A stretch of DNA of 64,000 nt from Thermothielavioides terrestris NRRL 8126 (GCF_000226115.1 NC_016462.1:3100001-3164000), one strand, 5' to 3'; shown: positions 21,225 through 34,428, numbered from the stretch's first letter. The notes: generated from the sequence alone by a model not told the origin. Numbers and translations are program-made.

Positions 21225-21796
21225 GAGCGCATGGGGAAAATGATTTGGTGCTTTGGCGTGGGATCTGACATATCTTGTATCTCCTTCTCCTTTGATAGAC
21301 GTCCAATATATATACAGGTGTGTGGGGTACGCTGGGAACCCACAGGGTCGGGTTGTGTCCTTTGGGATCTCCATGAACCGAGCCAAGGATTTTCGCGTGC
21401 CCTTGGCAGACAACCCACCGGAGGAGACAGGGGAGAGAAGACGGGTCAAGCCAGCCGGGTGAGAAAGCGTCCCGGCGGCTGGGAGCCTGGAACTGCGGGC
21501 TACGGATGGAAGACCAGAGGGCCGCACCAGGCATCTCTGTGACAGAAGCTGCACAATGGGCGAGTCCCTCATGAGCCCGCCAGCATAGCAGCCGATAAAC
21601 AGGTCGGCGACTGCAGGGTCGGCCGAGGAGGACCAAACAGGCAGAGGACCGTTTGGACGTCGGTGAACTTAAGATGGCAGCGCTGTGTCGGGCAGCAGCT
21701 GGTCGGTGGCGACTATATGTTCGTAGTGCGTTTAGCTGGCCTACAACTATAATAGAGCTCCTTGCGTCGTACTGGACATACCGATTCGTCCCACAT
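21225..21796. other. KTR-type gene 3' flank, boundary zone
   Basis: Mixed composition with no RIP signature. The short ORFs 21231-21542 and 21653-21889 are unsupported. The AT-rich block begins roughly 100 bp beyond this segment. Confidence 0.45.
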
Positions 21797-22420
21797 GTCG
21801 CCTACAACCACCATGCCAACACCGTCGAGCCAGTCAAATGGCGGTTCCTACATCGGCTATACAGCAGCCCCACCCCTAAATCTGGGTAATGCCCTAGTTG
21901 CCTAAGGGCTCCGGACTAGCAAGCTAGATATAGAGGCGGCAAAGGCATCCCTCCTACTATACCTATTTGGTCTATAGCCTGTTTCTAGAGAACAACTATA
22001 TATAGGGAAGGGCGCTAGAGACGGCGTTCAGAAGATGATCCTAGCTATATCCAAGGGCTTCCGTTTTACTAAGATCTATTATAAATAACTGTAGACTAGC
22101 TAGGTTAGGCTATCCTATAGCAACTTACTATCTATAATCCGTCTTTAGACCTAAGAGGCAAAGCCCTTCTTTTAGCTATAGGCGATCCTACGACTAACGT
22201 ACTCTATTAGCAACGGCTAGCCTTAGAGGTAGACTACCGTCTTTTTATTAAAAGCAACGTAGTAGTAGAGTTCATTAGTAATAAGGGCCTACTCTTTGCT
22301 ATTTATATATTTAAGCTAGCTAAAGCGAAACTTATACTATCTCTCTCTATAGTAATCGGTTAGCTAACGCTTTAGAGAAGCAACGCCTAGGGCCAACGAA
22401 TAATGTAGTTACATTGTATA
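21797..22420 (+). pseudogene. Unidentified gene remnant straddling the RIP boundary
   Basis: Reading from ATG 21797 (MSPTTTMPTPSSQSNGGSYI...) gives an intact, Ser/Thr-rich N-terminus for about 33 codons, then stops that are all TAA/TAG appear while the same frame stays protein-like (TSKLDIEAAKASLLLYLFGL, ISKGFRFTKIYY). A second in-frame-looking stretch follows (VDYRLFIKSNVVVEFISNKG). This is the pattern of C-to-T changes at CAG/CAA/TGG. No family recognised. The first ~90 bp still has ordinary CA and TG dinucleotides, so the mutated/unmutated edge falls inside this gene. Confidence 0.42.
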
Positions 22421-22917
22421 AAAGCTATACTTTATATATATATACTCTATAACCTTATATAGAGTCTTCTACTAGTTCGTTAGAAGGTCGAGAATCTTAT
22501 CCTTATATTTTCTCTAGTTAAGAGGTCGGGATAGCCTCTCTAGTAGCATTTTAGATAGTCGATATTGCTCGACTATACTCTAAGAACGTTTAGTGTTAAA
22601 GTATAAAAGAGAAATGTAGAAAAGAACAAAAGGTTATAAGCTCTATATTTAACTTTAGTATATATATCGACTAAGGCTGTTAATATAATAGTTATTATCT
22701 GCTATATCAGTGCCTCCTATAGTATAAGCCTAAAAAGAGCAGTTCTAAGATTTCCTAACCTTCTAGGTTGGTATATATAGGAATTCCTAACCTTGGTACA
22801 ACCTTTTATTGGCTAGGGCGATTGTAGGAAAGTAGGTACTTCCACCTCTTCGACTTATAGTGGTTGTTTTCTACCGAAGTGTACTGTGCTAGTCCATTTA
22901 CAATACACTAGCGCAAT

Positions 22918-23794
22918 AAGGTCCCGCTAAGATATATATATCGAAGACTGTTGCTAACAAGTATTTACAATCGCTATAGGGTAAGCGAGGTGGCGACGAC
23001 TTTAAGTAATATTATTATTATTATTATTATTAATCTTACACTAAAGAGATATATAGTGCTTCGCTACTAAGGGCAAGCGGTCCCTCCACCTCTATATATA
23101 CCACCCTAGTATAGCGCCTATGCTACGTACCTACGTTGCACAATTGTAAAGACTCATCGCAACAACTTTATAAATCCTTAACCAAATCGAAAAAAAAAAG
23201 AAAAAATAGAAAGCTAAGATAACCTATACTCTAACTATAACCTATATCCTAACTATAACCTAAACCCTAATTTAGAGGGAGCTAGCGTCGCTCTCTATAC
23301 CCCTAGCGAACTAACTGCTTAGCAATAGTGTAAACGCCTTAGCGATCGGGGCTATATACAATACAATGCTTGTTTGTTTATTAGTTTAGTTCTTACCTCC
23401 ACTTTTTAACAGGGGGCTATAGCCAACCAAAGTCTACCTTCTAACTCGCCTATTCCGTTCTCTAGCCTCATCCTCTCTAGATTCGAAGTTCAAGTAACGT
23501 ACGTTCAAGTATAGTAAAGCAATGGATTAAACGCAATTATCCTATTTAGTTGACTAGCTAGGCACCAAAGGAAGTTACATTATAAGTAGATGCTTCAGTG
23601 CCTTCTAACTTTCTATTACAGTTAGTCTATTGTATACTAAGATAGCTAGGCAAGTACCTAATAGCTCTAGTGATTTAGAGCCCTTGTTGTAATCTACTAA
23701 AAGTACTAAACTAACAAACAAATAAGGGGGGCATTGTAATAACGTTGTAAAAACATTGCCGACAATTAGCTAAAATTAGTCTTAGCGGGACCTC
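22918..23794. mobile_element. RIPed MITE, copy 3, disrupted by nested insertions
   Basis: The left TIR (AAGGTCCCGCTAAGA) and right TIR (CTTAGCGGGACCTC) match copies 1 and 2 with transitions. The middle keeps the AAGTATTTACAATCGC, CCTATATCCTAAC and GTAAAAACATTGCCGACA landmarks in the same order. It is 877 bp rather than ~380 because of a 373-bp nested element (23364-23736), plus about 115 bp of extra sequence after an (ATT)n run at 23008-23033. Confidence 0.78.
23364..23736. mobile_element. Nested TA-flanked element with inverted ends
   Basis: Inserted within MITE copy 3. The left end reads CAATGCTTGTTTGTTTATT and the right end, reverse-complemented, CAATGCCCCCCTTATTTGT, continuing with matching TTAGTTTAGT. 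Both ends are flanked by TA (23362-23363, 23737-23738), the target duplication of Tc1/mariner/pogo elements. No coding capacity is seen. Comparison with copies 1, 2 and 4 shows the insertion point precisely, between the GGGGTTATATA-type and AACGTTGTAAAA landmarks. The superfamily assignment is inference from TA alone. Confidence 0.62.
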
Positions 23795-26700
23795 GAGAAC
23801 ATCTAGCGAGTTGAGACGCTCTACTTTGTCCTTTTGTCCTATAAGCAAGGGTGCTAAGGGGCAAATGTAGAAGCACTAAGACCTAACGAAGTAGAAGTCG
23901 ACACTTCGGTAGCTCTTACTAAATATAGTCCTCGTTGCTTCTCATTAGGGCTTAAGGCTCCTACATCGCTATAGTCGATTGCTAGCTAAGGCACCTTGTA
24001 GTGCTATATTTAGAACAGTTTCTTACCTAATCACGTTCGACAACCTAGACTTATCTAGTTAGCCCTAATCAATAGTCTATAAAAGTATAAAAGCTTATCT
24101 AAAAGAACAACCTAAATATATAGATATTAGAGAGTTGTACTACTCTAAATGGCTAATATATATATAGTAATTGGATTCCAATTATAGAATCGACTAGGAC
24201 CCCCTCTTCTTTATCTTATCTCCTTATAGCATTAGAATATCTCTATTTATTACTATTCCCCCTCTAGTATATCTACTAAACGCCCTTAGTCTATCGCTTC
24301 GACAATAGTCGACCCTCCTTAGTCTATCTCAGGGAGTATAGCCCTATATATTTTATATAGCTTATATAGGCATTTTCTTCCCTAGCGCTTGTCCTTCCCT
24401 CTTCTCTTCTTGCCCCTTCCCCTACCTCCTTTTCCTTTAGGGAGAGATAGGAATAATATCACTATAAGGTATATAACAGAGCTAACAATGGATAGACTAT
24501 TAGTAGGCTAGCTATAGGTTCAACTAGAAGCTTAGCTAGTACCTCGATATCTAGCCTTCTATACCTCCCTCTTAGGCTAGATATATTGGCTTCTATATTG
24601 TTGAAATTAGTATATAATGTCAATAATATAACTATTAGTAAGAAACTTTATCGAATTGTTTCTTAGCTTAGTATAAATAGCATTAGTGGCAAATAATTGT
24701 CTTAAAGGCACCTAGATAGTATAATACTATATAATTTAATAGCGGTAGAGGCTCTCGAAATATATAGCGATTATTAATAGGATACCTAAGAGCATTGCAA
24801 TAGGTTATAGAAGTAGGGGCTACGGGCTAAGGATGAATTTAATTCCAATGCTTTGTACATTTCCTATCTAAGTATTGCTACTTTCTCTCTCTACTAGAAA
24901 CTAGGTACTAAGGCAATAGAAAACGTAGGCTATGTTTATATCTAATAAACGTATATATATATAAGCACCGAAGACTTATATAGATAGGAAAACGTGTTGT
25001 AAGCTATAGGAATAGGCTTGTATAAATTCCTATTCCTATGTAAGGAGCTTGGCAAGCAGGTGAAATCCCTGCTAGGAGCTTGCTAGAGCTTCCCTTTATA
25101 TCTATATATATTCTCATATTCCTTATTGTCTTACCTTATTCCAACTAGCTATAGTCTTCTACTACTAATGACCTTCCTTTAGAACTACGCTTTGCTAGTT
25201 CTCTACAATATAATAAACGCTAATTTATAACGCTAACCTTATAGAGTATACACTATATTCCTAGCCTTATTATTAGGCAAACTATAGTTGATTGTTCTAT
25301 CTATAATAGCGTTATAGAATTGCTAGTATAGTTAATTAGTCTACTTCCCAAAGTCTAAGAAATTCTTAGACTTAAAGTTACCTAACTAGGCACCTTCCAA
25401 GCTCCTATCCTAGCCCCTGCTTATCTATACCCAGATCCTTCTAAATCGAACTAATAGCAAAGCTTATATATATAGAACTACAACTATATATAGTTGCTTA
25501 AGAAGTAAATTATATAAATAAAGAATAAAGTTTAAGTTTATCAATAGCTACAACATTAGCGACTAGCGTATAAGAAGATAGATCCGTAGCTATATAGCTA
25601 AGGGCTAGAACGCTAGTAGGAAGCTTACCTAGCTATTGAGGAAGAAGGCGTAAAAAGCGCTAATAGCTACCGCTAGCTCGCCTATAGCGCTATCTGCCTA
25701 TTGGCAAATATTACTATTACCGCCCGCCTAGGTTAGTATAGCTACCCTGTTTCCTTATAGCTCGTTAGTCCTCCTAAGCTTGCTCCTAGTATATATATAG
25801 CTCACTATACAGTCCCTTAGCCTAGGCGTCCTCGAACAAGGTAGGTATCCTAGCATTACCTAGCCTTCTTTAAAAACCTAGTACTACTATATAGTAGCTA
25901 GAGTCTAATTGCTAACTTACTATTTAGCTATTTCTTTCTTTATAAATATTTAGCATCTTCCTAAGCTAGACAACGTTCTTAACTATACTTTAGAGCTACG
26001 TTCAAATTATATTATACTAATCCTATAGGATAAAGTATATAAGCAAATTATCTGCTCTACTTACTGCCTTTGCAAAGTCTCTATACTCTAGGACTAACTT
26101 AGTAGCAGATTTCTATAAGGCAATAGCTATATTTATAGCTATATTCCCTAGTATACCTATATCCCCTAGCTAGGATAGTATAGCGGCGTATATACGCTAC
26201 CTCTATATCGCTCTCTAGCTTGTTAATGCCTAGCTATCTAGCAATAACGCTATAGCCAATAAAAACGTAACTATAGTAATAATACTAGCGCTATATAAAC
26301 GCTTCTAAAGGTCCTACTACTATAGCTAGCTATATCTCAATAGTATATAGCGTATAGTTGAGATATATAGCGGCATTGGCGGATTTATAAAAAGCAACCC
26401 TACCTAGGCTTGCAAAGTACTCTAGTACGTATTAAGGCACTATCTCCTACCCCCCCCACTCTTATATACCTACTAAGTCTACCTTTATAGAGCCGATATC
26501 GAGTGCTCTCTCTACCTTAGTATACCTACCTGCTTTACCATCTACAAGGTCGAAGCCTCGATCCTATATACTCGTACTATCTTAGACCTACCTTTGCCGC
26601 TAGACTACTACCACCCCTATATATCTACCGTAGCCCAACTTATATCGGTGCTCTTGCCTACCCTCGCTACCTTCCTCTACGATATAACGTACACCGCTTA

Positions 26701-27729
26701 CTTCCTCTATACTATAGCCCCTTTAAGCTCGCTACCCTATTATAAAACTACTAAGCTACTTAGTAACGCTATCTACAATACCTTTATCTAGCTAGCCTAC
26801 TATATCTAGGCGCTATCGCTACTAGTTAGAGCAATAGCCACTAGTTATACTACTAGTACGTTATATCTCGTTGTTAAAATCGATACTACCTCCACCGACA
26901 ACGCACCTTATCTCAACTATAACCTTAATCCTAACTAGAACCCTAACTTAATTAACTAATATCCCACCTTAGCTAACTAACCCTAATCTAATCTCCTAGA
27001 CCCCTTCCTCCCCTCCTATAGTAGCCTAGCCTTAGCCCCAACCCTAGTAGTAGCTCTAGTAGCACTAATACCTGAACTAGCTATAGCTATTAGCCTAACG
27101 GCTTTTATATCCTGCTTCCTCTAGGTAAGCACCTATCACCTAGGTAGCAACGGCGGCGGCGGCTAGGCCTATAGGCGCAAATAGACGTAGGTGCGAGCGC
27201 CTACGCAAAGGGTGCTTAGCGTATAGGTACAGCAGGCGTAAATATAGGCATAGAGGGGGGTTAGGGATATAGATAACTCTAATAAAGAGTATATAGAGAT
27301 ATAGACCATTTTATAGATAGTGTTTGTCAAGGTCGCGAATAGCGTATTAGAGAGTGGTAGCTACAGTGGTAGTTATAGTTATAGTAAAGGTAGTTATAAA
27401 GGTAAGGTTAGGGAGATAGGAGAAGATAATAATAGGTTGCTAGTCGAGACAACGAAGGTGATCGTAGGCAAATTGGGGTTAGGTAGCTAGGAGAGTGTAG
27501 CTTAGATGCTAGAGGGGTTTCTATAGGTAGATACACTATATAGGAGCAAAGGACGAAGGCACTAGGACTAGTGTATAGGGGTTAGAGCAGGCTTAGGTAG
27601 TATAGATAATTGATAGCCGCCTATTAGAATAGCTATACTAGATAGACTAGTATAATATTTAATAGAGTAGAGTAGATACATTAAATTAGGTTATACAAAG
27701 GTAATACTAATTTATATACTGCACTAAGA
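23795..27729. other. RIPed sequence, nothing assignable
   Basis: Only short broken frames. One plus-strand stretch around 26,440-26,800 reads protein-like (including a 65-codon open segment at 26,594-26,791), but no motif was recognised and its first codon is TTG. Telomere-like CCTAAC-type motifs appear near 26,900-26,990. No LTR or TIR pair found. Confidence 0.4.
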
Positions 27730-28840
27730 CTTTAGGCCACCTACTATAGTCTACTTACGCTACCTAGCTCGATAGCCTCTAGCTCTTTGGCAACGACCTC
27801 CTATATACGCTTCTACTACTCTAGGTCGTTCTTCACCTAGTTAGGGACGTTGAATCTACGATATAGGCTAATTAGCTCTAGGCTTATATATTTTAGTCAC
27901 TGTAAATATAATATTAGTCTACTTATTTACTATCTTTATAGGAATATAGAAGCTTGCTATAGCTCTCGACGCTAGTAATAGCACTATATAGGATTAAGCG
28001 GCTACTATCGTTGACAGTCCACCTATATTTTTTATACTACTTATAGATACCCTATTTAATGTCTAGCAGGGCGTTATACACAAGGTTAGTAACGTAGAAA
28101 CCTAGGTAGACGAGATTTAAAATTACACTAGTCTTCTCAAAGGGGACTACCTTATAGGCAAGATAGTGGCTAACGAAGATCTCAGTTAGCTTAGAGAAGG
28201 GGTAGCTAGATAGCGGTATTAGTATAGTAGAGCTCTTATATTAGAAAAAAAAGTATAGAGAAGAAAAAGGCGCTATAAACATTTAGAACAATATAAAATC
28301 CTTTATATCTATACCTTTAATTAGGTTGTCTTTAATATTCTCCTATATATCTATAGGCTAGATAAACCCGACCTTACTAGCGACAAGCATAATCCTTAGC
28401 TAATAGTTGGCTACTAGCTTTGCCTTTTTATATATCTTAGATAGTATAAGTATAGCTAGTAGGAAAGTGCTAATAACGTTGACTATAATAGACTTTATAT
28501 AGCCCTTAGCTATCTTATACTCACTAAGCGCTACCGCTATATTCTCGATTAGCGTATCGATATAGCCTAGCTTAGTAGCGATATACTATATAAACGCCTA
28601 TACACTATTGTAGCTCACTAAGTCGAGCTGCTACACCTCAACGACATTGCTACTACTAGCTACGCCTATAGCCTCGTCGATATTGCGCTTAGCCTACTTG
28701 CTAGTGGCCTAGTTGTATATAGCTAGGATTACCTTAGCTACGCCGACCTTAGCAAAGTGCTTAGCCGCTTCGAAGCCTAGGCCTATATTGGCGCCTATAA
28801 CGATATATATCTTACTAACGTAGAGCTTAGGTATAACGAG
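27730..28840 (-). pseudogene. RIP-inactivated short-chain dehydrogenase/reductase
   Basis: On the minus strand the frame reads KIYIVIGANIGLGFEAAKHF near 28,760-28,815: a Rossmann cofactor site of the TGxxxGLG type with its Thr changed. Further on it has LDLVSYNSV, LIENIAVA (the NNAG-type strand) and VNVISTFLLAI. The catalytic YxxxK follows as YPFSKLTEIF (Tyr about 28,205, Lys about 28,193), then KTSVILNLVYLGFYVTN, the PG-motif region. Numerous TAG/TAA stops sit where Gln or Trp is expected. Length (~330 codons plus possible introns) fits a classical SDR of the retinol-dehydrogenase-like fungal type. Substrate unknown. Confidence 0.82.
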
Positions 28841-31549
28841 TAGTAGCAGATTATATTTCTAGTTGTAGACGAGATTAGGTTTAGATATAGTAGTAGTGTT
28901 GGTTGCTAATAATCGAGGTAAAGAGGGCTTTAGGAGAAGCTCTAGTAAAAGAAGGAGGCTATATCTAAGTAGTTAGTTTTAAGTCTATTAGTATAGCTTG
29001 CCAAATTTTAGTACTAGTAATAGGAGAGAGAGTAAACCCCTTATATACTCGATTGCTACCTAGGCTAGACACCTAGTACATTGTATTGTCTTATAGCTAA
29101 GATTAGATATAGACATCTCTACTAAGTCTATAACGTTGGTAATAACGGAGTCTACTTTGTTTCCTAGCTTCTTTTCAAGCCTATAGTGTTCTTCCTATAG
29201 GGTAGTACTCTGCTATTTAGTACTTGCTAAGAGTATATAGGCCAGTAGGAGACTAGATTCCAAATCTAGCTAGCGAGCAATGTCTACCGAGACTAGTCTA
29301 GGATGCCCCTTAGACTATATAGTGTACTATACACTACCTATAGTACAACGAGCTAGCTATAAATTAGCTAACTAGAGAGTATTCTCCTAATTAGGATATA
29401 CCATTGTCTTAGCTACAACCTATCGATTCTTTAGTAGCTAGCTCCTTAGTGCTAGACTTTATAGGGTTAACTAGGTACCTATATAATATAGAGCTAAAGT
29501 GGGCTCCGCTTTTAATTAAAGTATATATAAGTTGCCCCTAGTAGCCGTCTTACTTTAGTAACCTTATCCTTACTTAAGCTAATTCCAAAGTACTATATAT
29601 AGGCTAGTCCTAGGTACGTAGAGGCTGAAAAAAAAGGAGATAGGGATAGAAAGTAGCGTATATAGCGACCTGCAAGCGGATCCTATCGTCTTAGCCACTA
29701 CCAATAGTCTCTAGTCGTACAACAGCTCTGTCTTACGCCGTTGTAGCTACTTTGCAACTCACTTTAAGAAATTGGGCTAACTTTAAATACAATTAGAAGC
29801 TTAAGTTCAGTTTAACAAAAAACAAATTTTATAAAATCCTATAAAGACTTAGGGTCGATAGGCACCTATACTTAAATTAGTATAATTAGTCCAACCTATC
29901 TATCAAAGTCCTAATAAGATCGGTCAACAGATCCCTAGTCTTACCCACTAGCTACTAGAAGCCAATACTCTTCTATAGCTTCTCCACTTTGCAAGCTATA
30001 TACAATAGCACTAGGGACCTTAGCTAGTTGGGCCTAGGTTCCTCGTAGCAGAATTTCAGCAACTCAACGACCTCTTCTATATTATTGTCCTATAGATTGA
30101 AGCTAACTAGAGCCTACCTAAGATTGTATAGCGCTATCTCCGCTAGCCTCGAGATTCTATAGTAGTTAGCAAAGACATAGACGTAGATATAATAAAGGAA
30201 GGATCTTATGCCGCTCTATGGAGAAGCTAGGCCGGATATAGTGGAAATCGGTGGTGGATCGCTTAGGCAACCCTACGACATTAGCTTTTTAAATCTCTCC
30301 TATAGCCTAGTGTTCTTTCTATATTACTAGGTTTCTAGTTCGTAGCTTAGCTATAAATAGTACAAAGTAGTAGCCTTTATAGGCTTTTTCTTCTTCCTAC
30401 TATAATAAAACTACGAATATTGCCCTAAGCTATAATTAAGGGGATTGTAATCTATCTCTATAGTTAGTAGAGGAGGAATGTCGGTATATATATCGGTATA
30501 AGTATATTAGATAAATAATATAAATATTTGCTTATCAACATCTTCTAGTTCTATATAGGTATCCTAAGCCTCTTTGTAGTTTGTATTATTGATTAGGACG
30601 CTAAGCGCCCTAGATTATTATATAACAAGGGCTAAGTAGACAGTGAATTTACACTTATTTAGCCTAATAGAAAACTAGAATAGCTTCGAAAAAGCAATAA
30701 TAATTATACCCTTTATAGTTAGTACTAGCTATCATTAGCAAGACCAGATATAAAGTAAGGAAACAACAGGGCTTAATTACTCCTCCTATAAGAGTAGCTC
30801 TATATTTTTCTTATTAATACCTAGCTCTATTTTTTTCTCGTCAACTCAACTGGTCGGACAACGGTAGGACGCTTAAGAGCGGCGGTATCCACTTTCTTAT
30901 ATAGCGACGACGTTACAGAAGAGTGTCTAATAAACTAAAAGGAGGGCTAGGAGTGAACTAAAAAGAGTTTAGAAGACGAGCAGGGTAATAAATAGCGTAT
31001 ATCTCAACAACCAATTAGACTCCTACCTATACAAGAACCTAAAGGACGTTTAGTCGAAGTAAAGCTACTTAAAGCCTAAGCTATAGTGCTAATTACATCT
31101 TAGAAACTTGTTTTTCCTCTCTAACCTTACTAAATCTAGTCTAGGACTAGACTAAATGTTATATACTAGAGGCAATGTTTATTAATAGGCAATATCCTAT
31201 AGTAGAGACGGCATTAGTCGCTCTAATTATCTAATTTTTTATATAACAACCAATACTTACCCTTAGGAACGACCTACTTATAAGTATAAAACAGCTTAAA
31301 TCTACTAGTTTAACGTAGGGAGACATCTCTTAGGTAGTTATAGCTAAAGATTAGCTAATAAATAGTTGTCTAGCTATCGTAGTTGTTTTAGAGAGTATTA
31401 ATATCTACTTGATTACTTAGCTATATATATAGACACTTAGAGGCTAAGATCTTTAAAAGCTCTTCCTAAGCTTTCCATTTACTATATTGTGCTTAGCTCC
31501 CTTACTAGCTTCCTCTTACTTATATAGATCCTTCGCTTATATATTAACC
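28841..31549. other. RIPed sequence, nothing assignable
   Basis: No domain, terminal repeat or RNA gene recognised on either strand. Composition and TpA excess as in the rest of the block. Confidence 0.4.
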
Positions 31550-33200
31550 TAGATACGCCGCTAGGGTAGTAGTAGCAATAGTATTAGGAGAAGGAGGAGG
31601 AGAAGCCCGAGCCTATACTTGTCCTAGGCCTAGGACGGCGCTAGTATAGCAACGGCGTTTAGGCGGGGTATCTCTATAAGACTAATTAGGACTAGTTATA
31701 GCCTTATCCTACTACTACTAGGTATATACGGTTAAGAGGGCGGAGTAGAAGGCGTAGGAGTAGGTTATTAAAGAGGGTAAATGTTAGTACTAGCGCTAGG
31801 GCGGAGCGGGTAGTAGTACTAGTATAGGAGGTTACGCCTATTGTAGTAAGGTATAGGAGGAGGAGGAGTTCTAGTAGTAGGGGTTATAGGTATAGGGAGT
31901 AGCTACGTAGGTAGAGTAGGAGTTATAGTTGTAGGAGATACTAAGAAGGGATATAGTAGACTAATAGTAGCTGCTTTAGGCTACTAAAGTAGGTAGGTAG
32001 GTACTAGATTAGTAAACCTAAATGTATATTTAAATGAATGTTCGGTAATACTACGACGGAGTAGAACTAGGTATATTGGATCTCCTAGACCTAGGTAGAG
32101 TATAAAGCTACTAATATAGATACTGCTAGCAGAGCTGTAAATTAAGAGTAGTAGCTACTTAGATAGGTAAGGTACTAGGACTCTTATAAGGCAATATCCC
32201 TATTTATAGTCCTAAGCTATAGAGCGTAAATAGTGGCTACTTTACTCTAAGATTTTTTTATCCTATTTAGCGAAATCGACTATAGTTAGGATAGGGCTAT
32301 AACGCTATAATAAGCTGCTAATAACCTAACTAGAGGTACTAGACTAAGTAAGGTGGTAAATATCTATATTAGTAGGCTAGTTGCCTAAGGATATTAAACG
32401 AAGATATAGCTAGAGGAAGGGGCAAGCTATATAGGGAGAGGCAAGGTATACTATAGAGCTAAGGATTTAGTTTATACTAAGACTAAGCGATCTCTAAATA
32501 AAGGAATATATAAAGAGAGAGAATATAAATCTTATAGAACTAAAGGGTATTTACCGAATACCTAGTATTTAACCTCTAGTGTTTATAACCTAAGTACCTC
32601 TAAAGTGTATTGTAGCTCTCCTGCTCTTAACCAACTATATACTATACTGTTATCGAGGATAGGCAATAGACCGAAACCTTAATCGAATAGAACATTAGGA
32701 GAAGACTAGTTTTCGCCCTATATAATAGGATTAATAGGATTCTATACTATTAAAGGCTATATAGAATTATCGACACCGACTATAGCACTTGTACTTAGCT
32801 CAGATACTACTACTCTATTGGTAATATAGGATAGATCGAGGTCTAGAAATCTAGCCTATAGGTAAGCTCTAGCCTACTATAAAACTGAAGACGGCCCTAG
32901 GAGATTAATCTAAAGGATACCAATGACACTAGTACTATCGATATTAGAAGGACTAGGCTAGCTATTTAGTGGAGCTAGTGCACTATAATCGATGAATAAG
33001 ATTCTTATATTGTTGTTGAAGCTCAGTGATAATACTTTCGAGAGAGTTGAATTGTTAGAATAGGCTAAGGTTGGACCTAGGTTTAAAAGCCCTAGAATAT
33101 TAGCGTGCTCTCCTATAGTCGGCCTAAGCTATAGAAGATTTAGCTTAAATAGCGGGTTCTATTTGATAGTAGGTAACTATAGTAAAGCATTGTAAATTAA
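31550..33200 (+). pseudogene. Long degenerate coding region, unidentified
   Basis: One plus-strand frame stays protein-like for over 350 codons if TAG/TAA are treated as mutated Gln/Trp (segments such as SYRAQIVATLL, FFILFSEIDY, LTRGTRLSKVVNIYISRLVA, YTILLSRIGNRPKP, IIGLIGFYTIKGYIELSTPT). The upstream part is a G-rich AGGAGG-type low-complexity stretch (about 31,570-31,960). A second frame is also fairly open, so the reading is provisional. No family recognised; a transposon or duplicated-gene origin is likely because RIP targets duplicates. Confidence 0.33.
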
Positions 33201-34063
33201 TAATAGTAGATAGCTAATACTTGCTAAAGCTATAATAGCCGAAGATAAGGAGCTTTTAAAGTCTTGCTAAGCTATTGTCTTAAAGTCCTGTTGAGCTATT
33301 GTAAAGTCTATATAAAGGCGCTCTTTGGAAATAGCCTCCTAAAGCTGTAGTGTAATATACTACGCTATTATTGCTACTAGCTAGATATATTTTAGCTCGC
33401 TCTAGTTGAGATATAGGGCGTTAAGAAGACCCTAGTAGTAAATGTCGTTAAGAGATTTTATCTCTACTAACTAGACCTATCTTTCTAGAAAGTTTCGATA
33501 TTCCTTTTGCTAGGGATATAAGTATATACTTTTAGGAAATAGTTTATTTAGAAATAGAGTCTAAAACAGAAACGCCTACTGCTTATAATATTATATCTTT
33601 TTGCTATTAAAATACGCTTTAATAGTGTCTCGTTGTCGCTTATTTATATAATAGCCACCGCTATAGCGTTTTAGGGGTATTGCTAAATAGGCTATACAAC
33701 GGTAGAGACGGAGTATATCCTTATCGTTATATATAGTATAATATCGAGGATAGGTGATTGCAAAGTGCTTCTTAAGTAGATAGGTCTTTATATTAGTGAT
33801 ATACCAAAAGCTAGTCCTATATTTGAAGAGGTAGTGTTATAGCCTCTAGTTTTAATATAGGCAGGTATACTAGTGGTTCTATATATATAGCGCTAATAAG
33901 GGTAGTGTTAGAGCTAAATCGCTATTGTCGTCCTTGTTCTTATCTCTATTTCTATCTCTAGATCCTTGGCCAATTCTATATCGACGGCCTATAAACCCTT
34001 TCTTATTATAGGGCTAACTATACGCCTAAACAGTAGGGCGTTGTTCTACTAGTTATAGCTAAA

Positions 34064-34428
34064 GAGGTCTTGCTAAGACTAATTTCGAAGGTTGCTGCTT
34101 ATAAGAAATTACAAATCGCTAAAGGTACGTAGGGCTACTATAACTTAGAGTATTATCAACAACGAGATGCTATAAAGACTTATAACAATAACTTTATAAA
34201 ACCTTAACTAAATTGAAAAAAAAGAAAACGAAGTTAACTTATACCCTAGCTATAAACCTATATCCTAACTATAACCTAAGCCCTAACTAGCGAGGGCTAG
34301 TATCGCCCCCTATACCCCTAGCGAACTAACCTTTAGTAATAAGCTAAACGCTTTAGCGATTAGGGTTATATAAAAACGTTGTAAAAACATTGCTAACAAT
34401 TAGCTGAAATTAGTCTTAGTAAAACCTC
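34064..34428. mobile_element. RIPed MITE, copy 4
   Basis: 365 bp between core TIRs GAGGTCTTGCTAAGAC (left) and GTCTTAGTAAAACCTC (right), transition-mutated versions of the copy 1/2 ends. The interior keeps the AAAGAAAACGAAGTTAAC, CCTATATCCTAAC and ACGTTGTAAAAACATTGC landmarks. It is uninterrupted, so it is the best RIPed reference for this family. The TSD is no longer clear; CTACTAG on the left and CTATTAG on the right are candidates. Confidence 0.82.

Noticed and set aside
26594..26791. 65-codon ORF as an intact gene
   Set aside because: Starts at TTG inside RIPed DNA and is bordered by RIP-type stops; at most part of a remnant.
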